From the NCBI GenBank assembly GCA_017522785.1, contig JAFWYF010000014.1, forward strand, positions 1 through 32,496: DNA of 32,496 nt. Reading direction: 5' to 3'. Below are positions 1-7,125 of the stretch, piece by piece (the stretch's first letter is position 1; each line of letters starts with the position of its first letter). Under the pieces are notes generated by a model that was not told where the DNA came from, ran no database searches, and was given only the letters and a program-made list of their open reading frames with translations. Both the position numbers and the translations under genes were made by a program. This stretch comes from Bacteroidaceae bacterium. GTDB lineage: Bacteria > Bacteroidota > Bacteroidia > Bacteroidales > Bacteroidaceae.

Positions 1-16
1 CACCGTAAGAGAGACA

Positions 17-135
17 GTTTGTGGTAGATAAATATTTGGAATAGGTTGAGGACTGTTTGAGCGTTACTTAGACGCAGAAAGCGACTAAGTGAGCGAGTTC
101 CGCAAACCCCAAATATTAATCGTTAAGCCACAAAC
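17..135. repeat. Nested inverted-repeat element
   Basis: Four inverted repeats nest in the correct order: GTTTGTGG (17-24) with CCACAAAC (128-135); AATATTTGG (31-39) with CCAAATATT (109-117); GTTTG (55-59) with CAAAC (103-107); and ACTTAGACGC (66-75) with GCGACTAAGT (81-90, one mismatch) around an AGAAA loop. Together they could fold the 119 nt into one long imperfect hairpin. It could be a structured RNA, a MITE/REP-like element or the end of a larger element lying to the left. No coding frame was recognised here. Confidence 0.55.
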
Positions 136-155
136 GACAAGGAGAAATCGAATGA

Positions 156-177
156 GTGATGTTGCAGGGCAACTCAC
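156..177. repeat. Short hairpin
   Basis: GTGA-T-GTTGC, loop AGG, then GCAAC-TCAC: nine base pairs with one bulged T. It lies 20 nt after the nested inverted repeat and may belong to the same structured unit. Confidence 0.4.
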
Positions 178-223
178 GAACAAGAGATTTTGACAACTCG
201 AACGCCCGCGTGCCGAATTTTCG

Positions 224-245
224 TTTCCTTTTTTAAAAAAGGAAA
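224..245. repeat. Perfect 22-bp A/T-rich palindrome
   Basis: TTTCCTTTTTT is followed directly by its reverse complement. It could act as a terminator-like structure in either direction, but it has no loop and no GC-rich stem. Its right arm runs into the first copy of the roughly 69-bp direct repeat. Confidence 0.4.
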
Positions 246-309
246 GACAAAAGAGTAATTGTTTAGAGAAAGAACAACTCTTTGGATTCCGAGGCTTTAA
301 AGGTGAGAA
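241..309. repeat. Direct repeat, copy A
   Basis: Starts GGAAAGACAAAAGAG and contains ACTCTTTGGATTCCGAGG. By eye about 60 of 69 positions match copy B, 138 bp to the right. No frame or RNA family was recognised. Confidence 0.7.
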
Positions 310-378
310 CTAACTTAAATTCATTGATAATACGCAGAGTTCTTTGCGTTTTTTGCTTTCATTAATTTTTTAAAAAAA

Positions 379-447
379 GGAAAGACAAAAGAGAAATAAT
401 TTAAAGAAAGAACTACTCTTTGGATTCCGAGGATTTAAAAGAGAAAA
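379..447. repeat. Direct repeat, copy B
   Basis: Second copy of the 241-309 repeat, also preceded by TTTTTTAAAAAA (366-377), so the repeated unit probably includes that tract. It ends about 110 bp before the promoter of the next gene. The rest of 1-480 holds no gene I can support. Confidence 0.7.
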
Positions 448-558
448 GTAATTAAAATTTAATATTAGTAATCTGCACCTCTTTGCTTAAAATTCTAGTT
501 ACTCAAAAGTTCATTTTGGTTCTTTACACCATTCCCATAACTTTACATACACTCAAAG

Positions 559-591
559 TTTGCTTCCAGTTGTTTTTTTGTACTATTTTTG
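559..591 (+). promoter_or_regulatory. Bacteroidetes-type promoter
   Basis: TTTG (559-562), 21 bp, then TATTTTTG (584-591), an exact TAnnTTTG -7 box. Transcription would start near 598, about 11 nt before the ATG at 609. This argues against the longer upstream frame that begins at 483. Confidence 0.7.
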
Positions 592-608
592 CAAAAAAAA
601 CTAATACA

Positions 609-1193
609 ATGGCAGAAAACGATATTTTGTATAATAATCTGAAACAGTTGGTAGAGAATGTTGTCGGGTGTAAAATCGCCACCCCACGCGATTTTGACTA
701 TTTATCTATGCGTATTCTCGATAGTACAAAACAGTATCTTTCTGCAATTACTTTAAAACGTTTCTGGGGCTATCTTGGCGATAAATACAAAACTGCACCC
801 AGTCGCTTTACTCTTAACACACTTGCACGCTATGTCGGTTACGTCGATTGGGAAGCTTTCTGTGAAACCGGTAGCAGTGGAGTAGCGCATAGCAATTTCT
901 TGCCTAACGATTGTGTGAGAACCTCTTCATTGCGCAGAAACGATAAAATAGAGTTGTTGTGGCGTCCCGACCGTCGTGTAACGATAAACTACGAAGGTAT
1001 GGGAATGTTCAAAGTCGTAGAGAGCATAAACAGCAAGTTGAGTAGTGGCGATACATTTATGTGCGACAATATCATCGACGGAGAACCGCTACATCTTTAT
1101 TGTCTTGTGCACGAAGGTAATCCGCCTACAAACTATGTGTGTGGCATTGTGGGTGGTGTGAAATTTAAGATTCTAACAGATTGCTTCTTATAG
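609..1193 (+). CDS. Conserved Bacteroidales protein of unknown function
   Basis: 194 residues from ATG 609. The frame is open upstream to 483, but that part overlaps the promoter and reads as unlikely hydrophobic sequence, so I use 609. The N-terminal ~80 residues contain TLKRFWGYLGDK and FTLNTLARYVGYVDWEAFC, a helical pattern I associate with many Bacteroidetes proteins of unknown role and which may be a nucleic-acid or protein-binding helical domain. The C-terminal half is beta-rich (DKIELLWRPDRRVTINYEG, then NSKLSSGDTF). There is no signal peptide or membrane segment, so it is probably cytoplasmic. It converges on the kinase gene with only 12 bp between stops. Its role is unknown; a regulator is a guess. 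Confidence 0.75.
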   Translation: MAENDILYNNLKQLVENVVGCKIATPRDFDYLSMRILDSTKQYLSAITLKRFWGYLGDKYKTAPSRFTLNTLARYVGYVDWEAFCETGSSGVAHSNFLPNDCVRTSSLRRNDKIELLWRPDRRVTINYEGMGMFKVVESINSKLSSGDTFMCDNIIDGEPLHLYCLVHEGNPPTNYVCGIVGGVKFKILTDCFL

Positions 1194-1205
1194 CACCTGT
1201 GTCCG

Positions 1206-3083
1206 TTACTCAAAAGTTTCTATCTTCTTGAATACATCCCAACCCTTGGTTTTCTCGTATCGGCTTTTTGCATTGCGAGGTACATACAGCACACAATCGC
1301 TGTTGATGCCATTGAAGGTGCCACAGTCAATCTCCGGAACCTTGTCGGCAGGAATGTGTGAGAATACCTTTTTAAGGTTGTTGCAATTCTCAAATGCCGC
1401 GTAGCCTATGCTTCTTACCCCACTACCAATAGTTATTGTTTGCAGGTTGTTGTTGCAATCAAAAGCATAATCTTGTATGGTGTGTACACTGTCTGGAATG
1501 ACAAAATCATTGAATGAACAGTGTGAAAATGCGGCGTGGCCAATCTCTTTCAGTGTTTTAGGCAGTTGAACGTGTTGCAGTTTCTCGCACCATTGGAATG
1601 TATATTGCTCAATGTTGGTAACGCCTTCGGGAATAATCATTCTCTCTATATTTGCGCAGTAGAATGCATATTCGCCAATGCTTTTAATGCTCGGTGGCAA
1701 TACTATCTCTTCGCTTAGCAGAATATACTCAAATGCACATCGTTCAATTCTCACTATGTCATGGGGGATGATGGTGTTGTTGCAACCCGAAAGCAGTGTG
1801 TTTGTGGCGGTCTCTATTATGGCATTGCAACCACCACGACTATCATAGACGCTATTTCCCTCATCCACTACAAACCCTTTTATATATGCGTGTGGGGTGA
1901 ATGCCTCCTGCCCAATATATCTTACACTTGCCGGAATATGTACGGTGTCGCTCAAAATACATCTAGTGAAAGCATTCTTGTGTATAGTGTCCACACCTTC
2001 GGCTATGCTCATTCTGGAAACGTATTCGTTCTTGCAAAAATAACTTGCAATAGATTTTACTTGGAATGTTCTTCCTATGTGTGTAACCGTAGCCGGAATA
2101 TCCACGCTACCACCTTTGTACTCGTATGTATATTCATCGGGGTGGTCGCCTTTGTAGGTAACCTCTACGGTGCGTGCATCGTGGTTGGTTACACGATAGA
2201 AAATGCCACCCTCTTCAAATTTATCGGGTATCTCTCCGCTTTCCCACGCAAGATAATCGCGATAGGCATTGAACGTCTGCAACGTAAATGGTGCAAGCAG
2301 AAACAGCGCTATCGTGGCAACGGCTATCATAGCTACAACCCTTTTCTGTTTTCTTGTTTTTATTTCGGCAATAATCTCATCGATATATTGGTAGCGTTTC
2401 TCCTTCTCGGGCTCCATGCAACGCTTTTGAATCTTGCGCAAGTAGTAGGGTAATTTTATGCCGTTCTCTTCAATATATCGTAGCAGGCATCCTACAGAAT
2501 AAATATCGGCACGCGCATCGATATTGCTCACATTGCTTGCCACGCATTCCGGGGCCCTAAAACACTCTGTGCTGCCGGCGGTGTAGTCGTTTGTGTCGTT
2601 TATGCAGTACCCTAGGTCGATAATTTTTACATCATTGTTCGCTTTTGTGAGCATGATGTTTCTTGGGGTCAGGTCTAGGTATATGATGTTGCTTCTGTGC
2701 AAGGCATTTAAAGCCTCCAATATCTGCAATACAAGCTTGGAGAGGTTGGCACTCTTTTTGAAAAATGCCGGTTCACATTCGAGTTTTTCCTTGAGATTGC
2801 ACCCATTTACAAAATCCATAAGAAGATATTGCCCGTTTTCGTCATGCACCATGCTGTGATATTTCACAACGTAAGGGTTGTCAATGGATTTTCCGGCCTC
2901 AAACTCCTTTATAAACATCTGCTTGTAGCGTTCCTCTTTTGCAAATTCGGGAAGTAGTTGTTTCATAAAATATGATTTCCCGTTTATACGCACTTTGTAT
3001 GTATGCGAAGTACTGCTAAAAGCATTAATCAATTCAGCTTTTTCGAATTTTATTTTGTTACCAATTATTTCCGATGATTCCAT
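1206..3083 (-). CDS. Membrane Ser/Thr protein kinase with periplasmic leucine-rich repeats
   Basis: 625 residues. Residues ~10-245 form a protein-kinase fold: ATP-binding Lys41 (YFMK), probable alpha-C Glu60, catalytic loop YLDLTPRN with Asp137, DLG at 156-158 in place of DFG, and an APE motif near 177-179, so catalysis looks intact. The usual HRD His is Tyr, and the catalytic-loop Lys is Thr. A single membrane helix at ~249-269 follows a basic stretch (KTRKQKR), which puts the kinase in the cytoplasm. The rest is beta-rich sequence and BspA-type leucine-rich repeats (IPASVRYIGQEAF, VTNIEQYTFQWCEKLQHVQLP and similar), presumably periplasmic. It looks like a sensor that phosphorylates a partner on ligand binding. 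Divergent from the Cys-tail gene at 3397; the substrate is unknown. Confidence 0.85.
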   Translation of the reverse strand: MESSEIIGNKIKFEKAELINAFSSTSHTYKVRINGKSYFMKQLLPEFAKEERYKQMFIKEFEAGKSIDNPYVVKYHSMVHDENGQYLLMDFVNGCNLKEKLECEPAFFKKSANLSKLVLQILEALNALHRSNIIYLDLTPRNIMLTKANNDVKIIDLGYCINDTNDYTAGSTECFRAPECVASNVSNIDARADIYSVGCLLRYIEENGIKLPYYLRKIQKRCMEPEKEKRYQYIDEIIAEIKTRKQKRVVAMIAVATIALFLLAPFTLQTFNAYRDYLAWESGEIPDKFEEGGIFYRVTNHDARTVEVTYKGDHPDEYTYEYKGGSVDIPATVTHIGRTFQVKSIASYFCKNEYVSRMSIAEGVDTIHKNAFTRCILSDTVHIPASVRYIGQEAFTPHAYIKGFVVDEGNSVYDSRGGCNAIIETATNTLLSGCNNTIIPHDIVRIERCAFEYILLSEEIVLPPSIKSIGEYAFYCANIERMIIPEGVTNIEQYTFQWCEKLQHVQLPKTLKEIGHAAFSHCSFNDFVIPDSVHTIQDYAFDCNNNLQTITIGSGVRSIGYAAFENCNNLKKVFSHIPADKVPEIDCGTFNGINSDCVLYVPRNAKSRYEKTKGWDVFKKIETFE

Positions 3084-3396
3084 AGTATAATGTAAGGAAC
3101 ATTATTAAAGTCTCCCCTTAATATCCTCTAAACTCCTGTTAATATCCTCTGTTCTCTTTTCTGTAATAGATTTGTATCGCTCCCGCTTTTACAATTACTA
3201 TATGTAACAACGCTGTCGGAGATTTTTTGTAAAGTTAATAATAAATATATTTTAAGTTGCTGTAATATATAAAAAATTTCATTTAGGGGGTGAAAGAACT
3301 AAAATGAACCAACAAGGTCGTGTTAATAAATGTTTCCTTTGCAAAAATATCGTTGCGTAGTTCGCAATAATAATTAACACATAAAACACAATTAAC
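3084..3396. other. Divergent intergenic region between kinase and Cys-tail genes
   Basis: 313 bp, AT-rich. It holds the 21-bp-period direct repeat at 3118-3150. For the plus-strand gene, CCTTTGC (3336-3342) is a weak -7 candidate, followed by TTGCG (3353-3357)/CGCAA (3363-3367). For the kinase, TAACTTTA on the minus strand (3230-3237) is a one-off match to TAnnTTTG without a clear -33. No promoter is convincing. Confidence 0.4.
3118..3150. repeat. Direct repeat TTAATATCCTCT, 21-bp period
   Basis: TTAATATCCTCT occurs at 3118-3129 and again at 3139-3150, perfectly conserved, with starts 21 bp apart (two helical turns). It lies 35-67 bp upstream of the kinase start codon. Tandem direct repeats with about this period are the usual form of LytTR regulator sites, so this may be an operator; the regulator is unknown. 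Confidence 0.45.
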
Positions 3397-3873
3397 ATGG
3401 CAAATTGGATTTTAATCTCAAAAAGTAATGTATCAAGCCCCGTTAGAGGCCGTTCTGGTGCAAGTGTAGAACCTAAGGACCTACAAAAAGGTTTCACATT
3501 GACTGTCGCTACTCCATCAACAGGTGAACCTGCTCACAAAGATGTGCAAGGTGCATTACTTTTGGCCGGATTCTGCAAGGAAGAAGCTGAGGCTTATGAC
3601 GGTGGTAGTTGGAAAAATAATTTCGAAGGCAAAGAAGTGGGTGATGTAGACCATAAACTTTCCGATAAACAACACAGGGCTTGGGTAAATAAAGAGAATT
3701 ATTCTGCATTTAAGAAAGGTAAAGTTGAGGCTGAGCGCGAAGCAAAAAAAGATAGAGAAGAAGAAAAAAAGAAAAAGGGATGTTGTCCTTCTTCGAGCCT
3801 ATCGAACAGCATCTGCGATGCTATTATCGATAGCATACCTTGCTTGCGCTGTATCATTGATTGCTGTTGCTAA
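3397..3873 (+). CDS. Unknown protein with charged linker and cysteine-packed C-terminus
   Basis: 158 residues, not recognised as a named family. Residues 1-~75 look like a small folded domain (ANWILISKSN, LQKGFTLTVATPSTGEP), loosely similar in layout to the short DUF6140-type Bacteroides proteins, but I am not sure. Residues ~104-127 are almost all Lys, Glu, Arg and Asp and should form a charged helix. The last 30 residues hold eight cysteines (129, 130, 140, 149, 152, 156, 157, 158) spaced among Ile and Leu, ending in CCC. There is no signal peptide. The tail could be acylated, bind metal or sit on a membrane. It has its own terminator at 3901-3932. Neighbours are a receptor-like kinase (divergent) and an acyltransferase (downstream). 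Confidence 0.75.
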   Translation: MANWILISKSNVSSPVRGRSGASVEPKDLQKGFTLTVATPSTGEPAHKDVQGALLLAGFCKEEAEAYDGGSWKNNFEGKEVGDVDHKLSDKQHRAWVNKENYSAFKKGKVEAEREAKKDREEEKKKKGCCPSSSLSNSICDAIIDSIPCLRCIIDCCC

Positions 3874-3900
3874 TAATTTAATTATTAAATAACAAACACC

Positions 3901-3932
3901 CGGGACGGAGTTTTATACTTTGTCCCGTTTTT
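3901..3932 (+). terminator. Rho-independent terminator just before the acyltransferase start
   Basis: The 11-bp RNA stem is CGGGACGGAGU (3901-3911) with ACUUUGUCCCG (3917-3927), counting two G-U pairs, followed by five T. It ends only four bases before the ATG at 3937, so the acyltransferase depends on read-through or its translation start is occluded. Confidence 0.8.
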
Positions 3933-3936
3933 ATAT

Positions 3937-4806
3937 ATGATGTTAAAAGTTGGACTGTTTTTCTTAAAACTGATTTCATATACGCCATTCTTTGTCCTTT
4001 ATGCATTCTCCTCTTTTCTCGCATTTATTCTTGTTCATTCCAAGAAAGCAAGAAAAATACCATACCGTAACTTTTTCCGAGTATACGACCTGCCCGATAA
4101 GGAACTAAAAAGAATGACATACAGATACTTCCGCGCATTCATCGACTTCTTTTTTGAAATGGCAAAAATGACAAGTTTCAGCAAAAAGAAGATGAAGCGC
4201 CATTGTGTGTTCAAAAATGTCGAACTATTGGAGAGGCTTGCCCAAAAGCACCGGTTCATTCTCTGTTTCAGTGGACATGTCGTGAACTACGAAATGTTTA
4301 CATCGCTCCCCATGCACACCAAGGATGTTGGAATGTGCCACCTCTATATGTCTGCCCCACAAAGCGATGGGCTCGAATGGATGCTTAAAGAGCGTGGAAA
4401 ATATGGTGCTATAAACATACCATCTAACAATCCATTGAAATCGCTACTTAGATTAAAGAAAGAGATGGACGAAGGTAAAAGTCCATATAAGTGCTACCTC
4501 TTTGGCTCACTTTCCGACTTAGACCCCAAAAAAGATGACAAGCACGCTGCACCATTCCTTGAACACATGTTAGAGGTTAAAACCGGAGCAGAAAAATTAG
4601 GACGAAGATTTAACATGGCATTCTGCTATGCACACATAAGAAGACCAAAGCGTGGATACTACGAAGTAGAAGTAAAAGAGATAAAACCACGAACAAACCC
4701 CGAAGAGGACGAATTTGCGTACACCGATGAATTTGTGAGAATGTTCGAGGAGAATATTAAAGAACAGCCCGAACTATGGATGCAATGGGGCTCCTGCCGA
4801 TTCTAA
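3937..4806 (+). CDS. LpxL/HtrB-like lipid acyltransferase
   Basis: 289 residues from ATG 3937 (a second ATG follows at 3940). It has an N-terminal membrane helix (about residues 5-35), then RKIPYRNFFRVYDLPDKE, matching the Arg-Asn/NL region of the lysophospholipid/lipid A acyltransferase family. FSGHVVNYEMF carries the HX4E catalytic motif. The canonical DQ-containing motif of lipid A acyltransferases is not seen; FGSLSDLDP stands in its place. It probably transfers a fatty acyl chain to lipid A, an aminolipid or another acceptor at the inner membrane. The start abuts a terminator, and a strong terminator at 4853 follows. Given its cysteine-tailed neighbour, a non-lipid acceptor is conceivable, but that is only inference. 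Confidence 0.8.
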   Translation: MMLKVGLFFLKLISYTPFFVLYAFSSFLAFILVHSKKARKIPYRNFFRVYDLPDKELKRMTYRYFRAFIDFFFEMAKMTSFSKKKMKRHCVFKNVELLERLAQKHRFILCFSGHVVNYEMFTSLPMHTKDVGMCHLYMSAPQSDGLEWMLKERGKYGAINIPSNNPLKSLLRLKKEMDEGKSPYKCYLFGSLSDLDPKKDDKHAAPFLEHMLEVKTGAEKLGRRFNMAFCYAHIRRPKRGYYEVEVKEIKPRTNPEEDEFAYTDEFVRMFEENIKEQPELWMQWGSCRF

Positions 4807-4852
4807 CATAACGACGTGGACAAGATATATGTAAAGCAAACGATAAGAATTG

Positions 4853-4912
4853 CTAAAGAACAAGAGTCCAAACCAAATGTTTTTTGGTTTGGACTCTTGT
4901 TCTTTAGTTTTT
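4853..4912. terminator. Strong bidirectional terminator
   Basis: A perfect 25-bp inverted repeat (4853-4877 with 4883-4907) surrounds a 5-nt loop and is followed by TTTTT. The left side is also A-rich, so it can stop transcripts from the acyltransferase and from the AbiE side. Confidence 0.9.
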
Positions 4913-4923
4913 ATATTGCTTAA

Positions 4924-5163
4924 TTACTTGCTCAATGCAGTAGCGATATCTACTGCGATAGCCCAACAAGCTGGGCTCTCCTTATCTTTTTACTGCACCT
5001 ACCATGGGGTTGTTACCTTTGTCGAACGAGAAGGAGAAAAACAAAATTAACTGCGCATCTGAGTGCCTACGGCCCCAAATTATGACAAGGCGGTCGTGTC
5101 TGTTTGTGTGTTGTTGCATTATGGGATTACCAATCGTTTGTGTCCATAGTGTCGGTCATACCA
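4924..5163 (-). pseudogene. Eroded 3'-end copy of the GGGtGRT gene
   Basis: The sequence from 4924 matches the stop-codon end of the intact gene at 7185. About 37 bp are identical except one base, then CACCTACCATGGGGTTGTTACC is shared exactly apart from boundaries, then CTGAGTGC, CATAGT and GTCATACC in the same order. Blocks of unrelated sequence separate the matches (for example near 4963-4993 and 5080-5145), and the frame is broken. It has the same orientation as the intact gene and lies on the far side of the AbiE operon. Best read as a duplicated and decayed C-terminal fragment, perhaps a scar of integration. Nothing was recognised in 5164-5321, which is AT-rich. Confidence 0.85.
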
Positions 5164-5321
5164 ACTTAATTGATGTAGATATGATACAGGATATATTTGT
5201 CATTCTTCTGTAATTGCTTGTATTACAGATGAATTGTGATTGTATACTTCATATAATGCATAACGAACAGTTGTTTCAATTCTTGCATATAGTATTCCTT
5301 GACTATTCTTTAAATAATAAG

Positions 5322-6347
5322 TTAATATTTTTGATAATAATATGTGCTTGTTCTAAACCTTTCCTCCAACTCTTTCATTCTCTCAATCAAATTTTCAAAA
5401 GGAATCGACTCACCATAAATCATGCTCGACTGCATATTGGCATAATCGCTAGCCCAAGTTTGGTAATGCTCTGCTGGTGGCACAAGCACTATACGCTCAC
5501 GAATATCGGGAGTGTAATCGACATCGTGGATATGGGTAAACACATCTCTATGATGGTGAATAGTATTCCATAGCTCGTCGTCTTTAATGGCCTCTAATGC
5601 GAACTCTTTGTCCATCATCCTCTCAAGGTCATATAGGTGGCGACTCTTTCGCTCTGCTTTGCTGCATCCATTTGTTGTAAAAAGTTCATGCAACAAGAAA
5701 GCCTTTTCTAAAAATGTCTTGGCTGCAACAGCGGTTGTAATATCAGCAGAGACGACAGATGTCTGTACACTGGAGAACTCTGTAGCAACAATGCTGTTGA
5801 TATGAGCCTTTTGTGTAGGTTCAAATAAAGAACGTGCACCTATCTCAAGAACTATTTGTGGTTTGACATAGGAGAGTTCTGTCTCGAACAGTGATTGATA
5901 TTTGATGAATATCTGACGCGGTTCAGGATATGTCTTGTCCCCTTCGCCATCGGGCTGCACTTCCAATTCAATGAACTTGCCCAAATTAAACCTGTTTATA
6001 ACACTTTGCAATTCACTTAGGAATTCATTGCAGACAAATAAAGAAGATGCTTTACGTAGTTTCTTAATCTGTTTTGTAGTTAAATCTCCTTCATATCCAA
6101 ACAGGCTACGGTCTACTGCAAGGTCAATATCCTCGGAGAAACGCTCAATCAACCCCCATACTTTGCTTAAAGAGGTTCCTCCTTTGAATACGAGTTTGTC
6201 GGCAAAAGGAAGTGTGAAAACTATTTCAAGCAGGGTGCTGACCCACAAGTCTTTTTCTACGATTTGTTTGGACAATCCCTGCTTTAGGGCAGTTTGTTCA
6301 ATAATAATTCTCCTTGAACTCTCCGGTAATGTATGGAAACTATTCAT
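5322..6347 (-). CDS. abiEii: AbiEii-type nucleotidyltransferase toxin
   Basis: 341 residues. GGTSLSK (56-62) and RFSEDIDL with Asp73 and Asp75 form the nucleotidyltransferase core of the AbiEii/AbiGii family. EKDLWVS (31-37) is the usual preceding motif. Characterised relatives add nucleotides to the acceptor ends of tRNAs and arrest growth on phage infection; here that is inferred from family. It overlaps the upstream antitoxin by 8 bp, indicating translational coupling. The C-terminus (ERMKELEERFRTSTYYYQKY) is typical in size. No disruption seen. It acts in the cytoplasm. Confidence 0.9.
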   Translation of the reverse strand: MNSFHTLPESSRRIIIEQTALKQGLSKQIVEKDLWVSTLLEIVFTLPFADKLVFKGGTSLSKVWGLIERFSEDIDLAVDRSLFGYEGDLTTKQIKKLRKASSLFVCNEFLSELQSVINRFNLGKFIELEVQPDGEGDKTYPEPRQIFIKYQSLFETELSYVKPQIVLEIGARSLFEPTQKAHINSIVATEFSSVQTSVVSADITTAVAAKTFLEKAFLLHELFTTNGCSKAERKSRHLYDLERMMDKEFALEAIKDDELWNTIHHHRDVFTHIHDVDYTPDIRERIVLVPPAEHYQTWASDYANMQSSMIYGESIPFENLIERMKELEERFRTSTYYYQKY

Positions 6348-6945
6348 ATAAATTCGATATTAGAAGTTGAATCCAGTTAGGCATAATAGGATAGTCTTTT
6401 TCTATAGCTGCCTTTTCTTCGTTTTTCAATAGTCTGGCAATATGCTGTTCTTGCTCTTTTGTTACATTGCCTTCCCCAATCTCTTTTAAGGCAAAAGTAA
6501 GTAGCATTGCCAGCCTATTTTTGAAGGCAAGGTTCTTTGGAGCGGTCTTGACAAATTTAATCCCGCGTCCCGATTTCAAAGTTATGGTTCGTGGAGAGCC
6601 GTCGGTCAGGTACACCACATTAGCAGGCACCTGTGTCGATAGTCCAAGAACATTCTGCGCATAACTACCAGTAGGGACAATCCTTGCTTTATCGCGTTTG
6701 GCGATGTATTGAGCAATTTCCTCAAATGTTGGGTATATAGCTCCCAAGCCTAAAGTCTTTTCAATTTTAGGATAGCAATATATACCTCGTGATACACGAA
6801 TTATAGTTTCAGCATTTGCCATTCTTTCCAAAGCTTTCAGTACAGATTTAGGCTCTCCCAAATTTGTAAAGTCAGTTGAAGAGAATATTGTGCCTCTTCC
6901 GCACTTTCTAACCTTTCTTAATATCTTGTCATCAATGGATTGCAT
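6340..6945 (-). CDS. abiEi: AbiEi-type antitoxin and autoregulator (DUF6088-like)
   Basis: 201 residues from the ATG at 6945-6943 (MQSIDDKIL). An upstream in-frame ATG at 7011 would add 22 residues that overlap the promoter and operator, so I reject it. The N-terminal ~70 residues (GRGTIFSSTDFTNLGEPKSV, RVSRGIYCYP) form the winged-helix of AbiEi/DUF6088 antitoxins. The second half (PTGSYAQNVLGLSTQVP, YLTDGSPRTI) matches the rest of that family. Characterised AbiEi proteins repress their own operon and counter AbiEii without direct binding (type IV). The promoter-spanning palindrome at 6965-6993 fits that. Confidence 0.88.
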   Translation of the reverse strand: MQSIDDKILRKVRKCGRGTIFSSTDFTNLGEPKSVLKALERMANAETIIRVSRGIYCYPKIEKTLGLGAIYPTFEEIAQYIAKRDKARIVPTGSYAQNVLGLSTQVPANVVYLTDGSPRTITLKSGRGIKFVKTAPKNLAFKNRLAMLLTFALKEIGEGNVTKEQEQHIARLLKNEEKAAIEKDYPIMPNWIQLLISNLYE

Positions 6946-6964
6946 CTTATATAATGTTTTATTT

Positions 6965-6993
6965 TGTCGCAAAAATAATCTTTTTTTGCGACA
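6965..6993. promoter_or_regulatory. AbiE operator palindrome
   Basis: TGTCGCAAAAA (6965-6975) and TTTTTGCGACA (6983-6993) form perfect 11-bp arms around a 7-bp spacer. The palindrome covers the -7 box of the abiE promoter, the position expected for an autorepressor site. Confidence 0.75.
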
Positions 6994-7002
6994 TTTATAC
7001 AA
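6970..7002 (-). promoter_or_regulatory. abiE promoter
   Basis: Read on the minus strand: TTG (7002-7000), 22 bp, then TATTTTTG (6977-6970), an exact TAnnTTTG box. Transcription should start near 6963, leaving about an 18-nt leader before the ATG at 6945. Confidence 0.65.
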
Positions 7003-7125
7003 GTTAGCCATTAATTTTATAAGTTCCGTTCTGTATCACCTGATTTTTCTTATACCTACCCATTTTCGGAAAGCTTTATTTATGATTGAATAAGAGAGCC
7101 TTGCTTCTTACTTTATACAATATAC

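Noticed and set aside
483-608. N-terminal extension of the gene at 609
   Set aside because: A strong promoter (559-591) lies inside it, and its residues are unlike a real N-terminus.
1761-2453. Long open frame antisense to the kinase gene
   Set aside because: Shadow of the kinase coding sequence; no recognisable product.
4850-5213. Small plus-strand open frames across the relic
   Set aside because: They run through a terminator and a decayed minus-strand gene.
6946-7011. Upstream ATG adding 22 residues to AbiEi
   Set aside because: It would cover the promoter and operator; the start at 6945 fits the short leader.
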